Assembly (NCBI GenBank): GCA_002293365.1 | Contig: DBDD01000344.1 | Span: 1-6,775 of the forward strand | DNA length: 6,775 nt | DNA from: Christensenella sp. UBA941 | GTDB taxonomy: Bacteria; Bacillota; Clostridia; Christensenellales; UBA941 | Direction of reading: 5' to 3' | In this document: positions 5,193 through 6,775 of the stretch, in pieces | Layout of the letters: every line of letters starts with the position of its first letter | Numbering within the stretch: position 1 is the first letter of the stretch | Translations under genes and position numbers: made by a program | Notes under the pieces: generated by a model | The model's input: the letters and a program-made list of their open reading frames with translations, nothing else | What the model was told of the DNA's origin: nothing | The model's database searches: none

Positions 5193-6721
5193 CGCAAGTA
5201 TTGAATATCGCTTTCATCCTCTCGATGGGCATCTTTACTTTTCGCGTTTCGATTGCGTTCAGCCCCTTAGAATTGGCTGTTGGAATCGCTATTAGCCTTG
5301 CTATGGGCGCCGTTTTGGCCTGGAAATACGATATCGTCCGCAAAGCGTTTGCCTCGCTGACCGTCCCCGTCGCCGCGGCCGCTATCGTCGTATGCTGCGC
5401 CGTTATTTCCGAAATTTATACTAAATTCTGGAGAACCGCCGCGGGATCAGCATACCGCCCCTTTTTCGACGCTCATATATGGCTGAACTGGCTGTCATAC
5501 GCGTGTATCGCGTTCTTTTTAATCGTCGTATTGTGCGTGGTATTCGATCACATATTCAAGTTCATGCAGCGCTTTTTCCAAGCTCTTGACAAGGCAGACA
5601 GGCGCGTCTGGCTGGTTTTATCCATACTAATAACGGGGATAATAGCGCTCCTGTACTCCATAACCGACGGATTTGGCTATAGTATGGATCAGGTATATTC
5701 CATTGATTCCGGCCTGGTTGGCGGCTACTTTTTCCCGGATCTGTATTTTTTCGATATCAAGCACACTTTTCTAGCTATAGCCAGCTTTCCTATGACCATT
5801 ATACCCAAGGCGTTCGCCTTAATTTTTAACGCGCCATACCTATATGGCGTAGTATTAGCTATTATCAACGGGAATCTCTTGCTATTTATTGCGATGCTTA
5901 TTCGAAAAGCGGCGGGCTGGCATACCTTTATATTGTTCGCAGCGTCCTCCCCTTTTTGGCTGTTCGCCGCGTTCTTCGAGAAATATGTTTTGGTTATATT
6001 GCCGCTGGTACTCTTGGTTTATTTTATGGTTGAAAACAACGATAAGGGGAAAATAGCATCAGCCGCTATGTCGGTCGGAATGATCTCGACGTCCGGCGTC
6101 GTTTTTCCGGCGCTATTTATAAACAAAAAGCTAAAAGACGGCCTAGCTATGGTAGTAAAATCAGTCGCCTGGGCTATCGGGCTGCTGTCGGTTATGGGGC
6201 GGACAAGCGTATTGTTCCATTTTACGGAGATGGTCGGGAGCAATATGAACTATACCGACCCCGGAATGAATATAATGAACAAGCTCTTTTCTTGCTTTGA
6301 CCTACTGGCTTCGTCGCTATTCGTATTGCCGTTTAATATAACCGGCAGCGGCACTATCTGGTGGAAGACGGTTTCCATCGAGATGAATTGGGCCGGCCTT
6401 GCCGTTTTAGCCGTTTGTATAATAGGCTTCATCGCAAACCGCCGCAAAACCGAGTTTATATTCTTTTTGTATTGGCTGATTTTTATGTTCGTATTATTCG
6501 TTGTAATTGCCTGGTCGCCATTTTTAAGCCCGCTGTTTGCGCTGTATTTCTCTTGGGCAATTATCCCGCTATTTACCGCCGGGCTGCGGCGAGTAGCCGG
6601 CGAAAAACACCTTTCGAAGGTCGTTTATCCGTTAGCGGCCGCATGCTTTGCGCTTAGTATATACCATCTTATAAGCATCACAAACTTTTTCGTCACGAAT
6701 CCTGTAATGTACGTTTCTTGA
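5132..6721 (+). CDS. Large polytopic membrane protein, GT-C-like candidate
   Basis: This 529-residue protein has a short basic N-terminus (MGKKPSGQRAAK) and about 14 hydrophobic segments over its whole length. After the fifth helix comes an extracytoplasmic-type loop with DQVYSIDSG (186-194) and FFDIKHTFLA (207-216). Acidic pairs and a 'D-x-[KR]-H-x' stretch in this position recall the first loops of GT-C glycosyltransferases that use polyprenyl-phosphate sugars. A glutamate (Glu283) in FFEKY opens a later helix. I recognise no exact family. The ATG has AAGGA (5116-5120) eleven bases upstream and starts within the HAD gene, a 61-base overlap; the next Met (33) has no ribosome site. With UbiA and HAD genes directly before it, transfer or flipping of a lipid-linked pentose is the best guess, at low certainty. 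Confidence 0.8.
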   Translation: MGKKPSGQRAAKAFAGNKYLAQVLNIAFILSMGIFTFRVSIAFSPLELAVGIAISLAMGAVLAWKYDIVRKAFASLTVPVAAAAIVVCCAVISEIYTKFWRTAAGSAYRPFFDAHIWLNWLSYACIAFFLIVVLCVVFDHIFKFMQRFFQALDKADRRVWLVLSILITGIIALLYSITDGFGYSMDQVYSIDSGLVGGYFFPDLYFFDIKHTFLAIASFPMTIIPKAFALIFNAPYLYGVVLAIINGNLLLFIAMLIRKAAGWHTFILFAASSPFWLFAAFFEKYVLVILPLVLLVYFMVENNDKGKIASAAMSVGMISTSGVVFPALFINKKLKDGLAMVVKSVAWAIGLLSVMGRTSVLFHFTEMVGSNMNYTDPGMNIMNKLFSCFDLLASSLFVLPFNITGSGTIWWKTVSIEMNWAGLAVLAVCIIGFIANRRKTEFIFFLYWLIFMFVLFVVIAWSPFLSPLFALYFSWAIIPLFTAGLRRVAGEKHLSKVVYPLAAACFALSIYHLISITNFFVTNPVMYVS

Positions 6722-6741
6722 GGGAATATTGCCGGCGCGCG

Positions 6742-6775
6742 GGCGGGCAAACACCCGCCGCCTGCGGGCGGGAAC
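6742..6775. repeat. Second copy of the intergenic GC-rich repeat, cut by window end
   Basis: Positions 6757-6775 repeat exactly the 19-mer at 3061-3079, and the copy may continue beyond the window. CCCGCC at 6754-6759 can pair with GGCGGG at 6742-6747 or with GGCGGG at 6767-6772, so two exclusive hairpins are possible. No T-run follows the first, so it is not an evident terminator for the membrane protein gene. Confidence 0.65.

Overview
The window looks like chromosomal DNA of a Gram-positive bacterium, most likely a Clostridia-type Firmicute. The reasons are AGGAGG-type ribosome sites, use of TTG and GTG starts, sigma-A-like TTGACA/TATAAT promoters, a ComEB-type dCMP deaminase and mixed base composition. 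This is an inference from style; no rRNA or marker gene is present.

Layout from left to right: (1) Positions 1-320 hold the 3' end of an unrecognised plus-strand gene that enters from outside the window. Its first bases are a 36-bp tandem repeat coding for a Pro/Ala linker. (2) Positions 321-585 lack a conventional gene. They carry a near-perfect 27-bp palindrome, a strong Shine-Dalgarno directly behind it, a short frame without a normal start codon, and a GC hairpin followed by T-rich sequence. (3) Positions 586-2204 hold a minus-strand operon. A TetR-family regulator is driven by a near-consensus promoter with a palindromic operator between its -35 and -10 boxes. It is followed by a four-helix membrane protein and a small protein with a single 4Fe-4S motif. 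(4) From 2259, a separate near-consensus promoter drives a plus-strand PHP-domain phosphatase of the YcdX type. (5) Positions 3053-3179 form a palindrome-rich intergenic region with a 19-bp sequence that recurs at the right edge of the window. (6) Positions 3214-6721 hold a plus-strand gene string: dCMP deaminase, a UbiA-family prenyl-phosphate phosphoribosyltransferase, a HAD-IB phosphatase, and a large polytopic membrane protein.

The last three genes plausibly form one pathway. The UbiA enzyme would put phosphoribose on a polyprenyl phosphate, the HAD enzyme could remove the 5-phosphate, and the membrane protein could use or move the lipid-linked pentose. The first step follows from family motifs; the other two are inferred from neighbourhood. 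The left operon looks like a self-regulated membrane/redox cassette of unknown purpose.
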